DNA of 64,000 bases from Diprion similis (lineage: Eukaryota; Arthropoda; Insecta; Hymenoptera; Diprionidae). A model generated the notes under the pieces. It was not told where the DNA came from. It did not search any database and saw only the letters and a list, made by a program, of their open reading frames with translations. The translations under genes were made by a program, and so were the position numbers. Positions 60,004 through 64,000 of this stretch are shown here, piece after piece (the stretch's first letter is position 1; each line of letters starts with the position of its first letter). The stretch spans positions 682,001-746,000 of the forward strand of contig NC_060114.1 of the NCBI RefSeq assembly GCF_021155765.1. The letters run 5' to 3'.

Positions 60004-60210
60004 AAGGTGCTTCTAAAGACGCGTTGTACACCTCGAAAACGTGATGATGCAAAACTCCTATACCGCTCAAGCGATCAGAGTGAAACTTGGGAAGTTAATG
60101 CCTTAATTTGTGGCAAAAAGTTGAGCGTCCTTTTACTTTTTCAAAATTTGGAAAACATTTTACAGATTGGTTACCACCCACAGAAATTGGCCAAATTTTC
60201 ACAGTTGGTT
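60004..60210 (+). repeat. Single arm of the 800-bp foldback family
   Basis: aaggtgcttctaaagacg to ccaaattttcacagtt matches 20539-20745 with scattered changes. The opposite arm is absent. Confidence 0.85.
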
Positions 60211-60221
60211 TAAAAAATGTC

Positions 60222-60360
60222 GTACCAAGGTATATGAAAGGCTTTTACCAATTGTTTAGAAAGGGTTGTACCAAGGCATATGAAAGGCTTTTTCCAATAG
60301 CTAAGAAAGGGTTGTACCAAGGTATACAAAAGGCTTTCAACAATGGTTAAAAACGGGTTG
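60222..60360 (+). repeat. 46-bp tandem repeat, three copies
   Basis: gtaccaagg starts at 60222, 60268 and 60314, each followed by tatatgaaaggctttt-like sequence. Confidence 0.85.
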
Positions 60361-61149
60361 TAAAAAAAGCGAAATCATCGAAATAAGATAGCAACTTTTT
60401 TTTCACGTATAACATTTGTATTGCTTATCAGGGTTTAAACTTCTCCTAATTGACTGCCTACACTAACCGATAACACGCACTCGTAGAAACACGCTGCTAA
60501 ACTTTCGGAAGTGGATTCGAACCCGGGACGGACGGGTCGCTCGCATTAATTAATCGCACGCTTTAAGCAGTGACGCTAAACTCTCGCATGCGAACATTTG
60601 TAAGTTTTCAAAACTTATGCTAACGTTTCAATGTCACTCATTATGTTTTTTATCGCTAGTTACTTTAATCTTATAGCAACTTTCGTTCCACGAATGTAAC
60701 AAAAATACTATAAGCCGAGATTTATACAAAGTTCAAACGCAATTTTTTCTATTAGGTCTTGTATTATTGTACATCTATTATTTTACATTTATGTACTTGG
60801 CATGTGGTTCACATTTTCGTCAAATCTTTTTCTACCCACAAGGATTGATCCCAGTAAAAGTAAATTACACCTGGATGTTTTTTTTGCACCTAGTGTTTTC
60901 CTTTTTCGCTATCATACGTAATCGACACTAGATAAACTATCTCTGGAAACTTTATCGGAATTTACGAATACGACTTTTATTATTCATCTTTATCGAGAAC
61001 ACGCCTGGATCTCCCGCTTACACTTTCGTCGGATGTAACACAGTAACACACGATCTCACCCAAATGCTAGTACGAACCTAACCTAATTTCGGCCGTGTTG
61101 GATAATAGAACCAGTTTCGACAGCTGAAACCTTTAATTGGTTAAGCAAT
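60361..61149. other. AT-rich stretch without gene
   Basis: A B-box-like 11-mer on the minus strand (60513-60523) was considered and rejected as a tRNA. Nothing else is supported. Confidence 0.4.
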
Positions 61150-61445
61150 TCTCTAGGGTTTTCCAAGGTAAAAACCGAAGCAAAAGCATGAGTTGGAACA
61201 AGTCTTTGCCATTTGAATAACCTTGGCATTGCCATGGTTTAAGAGCGAGTTTTTACCAAGAGAATAGCCGAAGCTAAAGCAAGGCTTAAAACAAGTGTTC
61301 TCTAAGAAAATGGCCAAGGTGTTACCAAGCCTTGAGAGCAAATGTTTAGCAAGGTAATAACCAAACTATTCCCACGGCTTATAGAACCCTCGTGTTAATA
61401 ACCAAGCTTTAGCAAGTTTTTAGCAATATGTGTCCAAGGGTTTTT
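61150..61445. repeat. Degenerate ~110-bp repeats rich in ccaagg / gcaagg
   Basis: The segments around 61168-61200 (ggtaaaaaccgaagcaaaagc) and 61250-61290 (taccaagagaatagccgaagctaaagc) repeat in order, with many ccaagg words between. They may be related in style to the 46-bp array at 60222. Confidence 0.5.
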
Positions 61446-61504
61446 TCAGCAGTTCATGGCATTCTCAGGATATACACAAGACTTTTGCAAGCTATTCTTT
61501 CTTA

Positions 61505-62540
61505 CACGGGAAGTTTCAACCTTCTAGGGCTTACTGTTCGCGAGAAATTCCACATCAAAGTTCATCATTTTGAACTGACTGAGATTTAAATGTGAATTAT
61601 TTTATTTTTTTTTTTCTTTTTATTGAGAAAAATTGTATAAAAACGATGTTGCGGTTGGTCGACTGCCAACCATCTTCAGGCTTAAAATTAACTGACTCCT
61701 GTAACTAAAGGTGTTGTGTTAGCTACGCCATTTCGGCAGGAAGGAAGTCAACTGACTGACAAGACTTCCTACCGAAATGGCGTAGCTAACACAACACCTT
61801 TAGTTACAGGAGTCAGTTAATTTTAAGCCTGAAGATGGTTAGCGTCGACCAACCGAAAGGTCGTTTTTTTTAATTTTTCTCAATAAAAAGAAAAAAAGTC
61901 ATACTGGCCAATATCGACGAAAATAATGGAGTCCAATAATTTATTCCTGGCCACGAACTCAAATACAGTGACTTATTTTCGGTGAGATTTATTCTAGCAG
62001 TGAACAATTCGAAGAAACAAAAATATCCCGTTAAATTTAAAAAAGAGCGTATTATTAACAGGCTTTTGTGAATTAAACGTGTCTCACGTGAGATCCCATG
62101 GCCATCCCACTCTGAAAATTTGTGTTCCTTGCTAAAAAAATCTCAGCTTTAACGTGAAAAACTCAAAAGTAGGATGAATTTTGGCGGCGCATGAGAAAAA
62201 GCAGTCTTCTGCCTAAAAGTGTGTTTTTGAGGTTGGTTTTGAAAATTTATTTAAAAATTTAATTATGCATTCGGAATGGTGACAGTCTTTCACATAAGAC
62301 ACATATTTTTTCGTATTTTTTTTATGCCGGTAACGATACGAAAATAATTCGCATTTAAACCTCAGTCAGGTCAAAATGATAAACTTTGATGTCGCATTTC
62401 TGACGAACGGTAAGTCCTAGAAGATGAAAACTTGGTGAAGTTTCCAATCTTAATACACACTAAAAAAGAATAAATTTTCAGAAAAATCCATTCTTTCGAA
62501 GCCCAGATCATTCGTTGATAATTGATCGATTAGCCTATAT
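61505..62540. mobile_element. TA-flanked DNA element, copy 2, diverged
   Basis: 61505-61612 matches the left arm of the copy at 35824 (from gaaacttcacc onward). 62020-62540 is the complete right arm, including gtctcacgtgagatcccatgg, ggcggcgcatgagaaaaagcag, ggtaacgatacg and the end tcattcgttgataatt. The outer left end is missing. A palindromic element is inserted at about 61613-61897. Confidence 0.75.
61613..61897. mobile_element. Palindromic insertion, ~285 bp
   Basis: ttctttttattgagaaaaatt at the left faces aatttttctcaataaaaagaa at the right. The inner ~95 bp of each arm (gcctgaagatggtt ... cgccatttcgg) are almost perfect inverses around a 34-base centre. Some changes lie near the outer third. 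Non-coding. Confidence 0.85.
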
Positions 62541-64000
62541 ATTAATAATTCAATAGAAAAAATAAGTACCTTAAGGTAAAGCTTTCAAGTTTTTTCTTTT
62601 TTCTTGATCTTTTAATTTTTCGTTACACTTAGAAGTCAAAATATCGAATTTTCATTTTAAAAAATCGGAAATTTTGTTATTGTCAAATGAGTTCAAATTA
62701 TAAAAAGTAAAGAAAACTTGACAGCGTTACCTTGTAATTTATGTGTAGAAAAAGCGCGTGAAATTTCAAAAGGATCCGTGAAGTATATTTTGAGCTAGAG
62801 TTCACCGATATTAAAAATGCTGAGTGTGAGAAAAAGGTGTTTAAAAGCTTCGAAGTTTTCTATAATAAAAAATTAAAAACTAAACATTAATAAACAATTA
62901 TTTTTTCATATACTTACGCAGAATTACTTACACAGACCCATAAAGCAAAGAGCTTTCACGTGTGATGTTTAGAGCATCTTTTTGCTCTTTACGGCGAATT
63001 CTGCTTTCTTTGCTTTGTTGCTCAGCTGTTCGATCCGCTCTCCTTATTCGAACGCTGTCTACCGTCCGTGCCCATTCATGAAAACTCGTCTGTTTTAATT
63101 ACCAATCTTGCATGAAGGCCAGCAGAACAAAACAGCCTTCGTTGATAGTACATTGTATAACAAGGAGGCTAAACACTTTATATTACAAGAGCACGTTACG
63201 CGTTTTTTCACGAAACACGGAAGTGAGGTTAGGGTCGCGAAATGTCAGATCAGTTCACCGTATTTGTCGCGACAGCGCATGAAAGCTGTATAGAAATGAC
63301 CACTTTCATGTCCTACGAGTCAAAAGTGGTCGTTTCAGTACTCCGCGCACGCGCATTTGCTGACTCACTGGACCGTCACAGAAACGCGTACTTTGTGTAC
63401 GTAAAACACCCATGAAAACACGCGTAAAACGCTTTTTCCGAAACATATTGTACCATATGGGTGTACTCCGAGAAATTACCTTTACATCAAACTTCTCACA
63501 TCAGTAGTAAATAAAAAGTAAGATTAATACCGAAGTCGAAAGCAAGTTTGAGATCAGAGATATACCGCCATAATTTATAAGTAATTCAATAAGTTAAAAT
63601 AGTTTAGTCTATAGTTCTACGTACCTCACATAGATCTAGAAATTTATCTAGGTGACTACACGACAGTGAATTTGTAAAAAGTTAAAACCAGACCAAAACT
63701 TTGTACGCTGCCTGAAGACAGGTGAAGAAAATTATTCGGGCCAGAGATAAATTAATTTTATTTAAATAGGTTTGTAACTGCAAAACACAATATATGACTC
63801 CGTTTTCTCGGGCATTCCGAAACCCGTACAGCTGACAGTGTGCAGATTTTTTTCTCAACGCTCCGTAATGCGGCAGAATCAGTCAAAAATGTATCCTATC
63901 ATAATAACTCGAGCCGTCTATGAAAATGTCAATTAAAACAACTGTTAGTAGAAACGGTCATGATATCGTATTTACATACCTATGTATCTATTTGTATTTT
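62541..64000. other. Right flank, no gene seen
   Basis: An open frame of 61 codons at 63108-63293 has no motif. No repeat end or RNA gene was recognised. Confidence 0.4.

Noticed and set aside
60500..60590. tRNA or tRNA-derived SINE on the minus strand (B-box-like ggttcgaatcc, A-box-like tagcgtcactg)
   Set aside because: T-stem and acceptor stem do not pair and the box spacing is long. The match to the B box is probably chance.
61800..61875. Hammerhead ribozyme: ctgaaga followed by a ggtt...aacc stem and gaaa, as in some Penelope-like elements
   Set aside because: CUGANGA, stem II and GAAA are present in the right arm, but no stem III partner or cleavage-site triplet is evident, and the left arm has gcaa in place of gaaa.

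Overview
The window looks like arthropod, most probably insect, nuclear DNA: AT-rich, nearly gene-free and packed with nested transposable elements. The only clear host gene is one large coding exon (29635-30977) of a Na+/Ca2+ exchanger of the NCX/Calx family. It has a splice acceptor before it and a donor after it. No further exon of that gene could be recognised to the right, so bases 30978-64000 are probably intronic or intergenic. The insect assignment rests on the Calx-like sequence and on the mix of Gypsy, BEL/Pao, piggyBac, hAT, Tc1/mariner, Penelope-like and Helitron pieces. The order of insect is not established.

Layout. 863-9487 is a Ty3/Gypsy LTR retrotransposon with a 4-bp CAAT target duplication, inserted in a 153-bp tandem duplication. 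Its gag and pol are broken, and it carries an unusual third ORF that is Thr-rich and has one C2HC finger. 11114-17189 is a BEL/Pao element whose LTRs look identical and whose polyprotein is open except for one TAA codon. 18943-19780 and 20539-21339 are foldback elements. 19990-20382 encodes a GIY-YIG endonuclease of Penelope type. 22772-26760 is an apparently complete piggyBac element: TTAA duplications, long inverted repeats containing ~122-bp subrepeats, and an intact 577-aa transposase. 27405-27965 is a decayed hAT (ZMYM1-like) remnant on the minus strand.

After the Calx exon come layered non-autonomous and dead DNA elements. These include a foldback (33249-34007), a TA-flanked element with ~540-bp arms (35824-37036) that holds a piggyBac MITE, and a dead hAT-like transposon with ~400-bp inverted ends and an 8-bp target duplication (38936-42013) inside another foldback (38465-43095). 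There is also a Tc1 transposase corpse cut by an 84-bp TTAA element (46320-46883), a GC-rich perfect inverted repeat (50999-51235), a Helitron-like element (56224-56613), two small MITEs with clean ends (56744-57020, 58839-59249) and a second copy of the TA-flanked family near the right end.

The points most worth following are these. A short motif (basic residues, then LLPTP) recurs in gag, pol and ORF3 of the Gypsy element. ORF3 is truncated by a 20-bp unit present three times. The piggyBac copy may be active. A 95-nt hairpin at 48817-48911 has wobble pairs that favour the + strand. A ~95-bp non-coding module recurs in at least seven places across different repeats. No bacterial-type features (operons, CRISPR, riboswitches) were seen.
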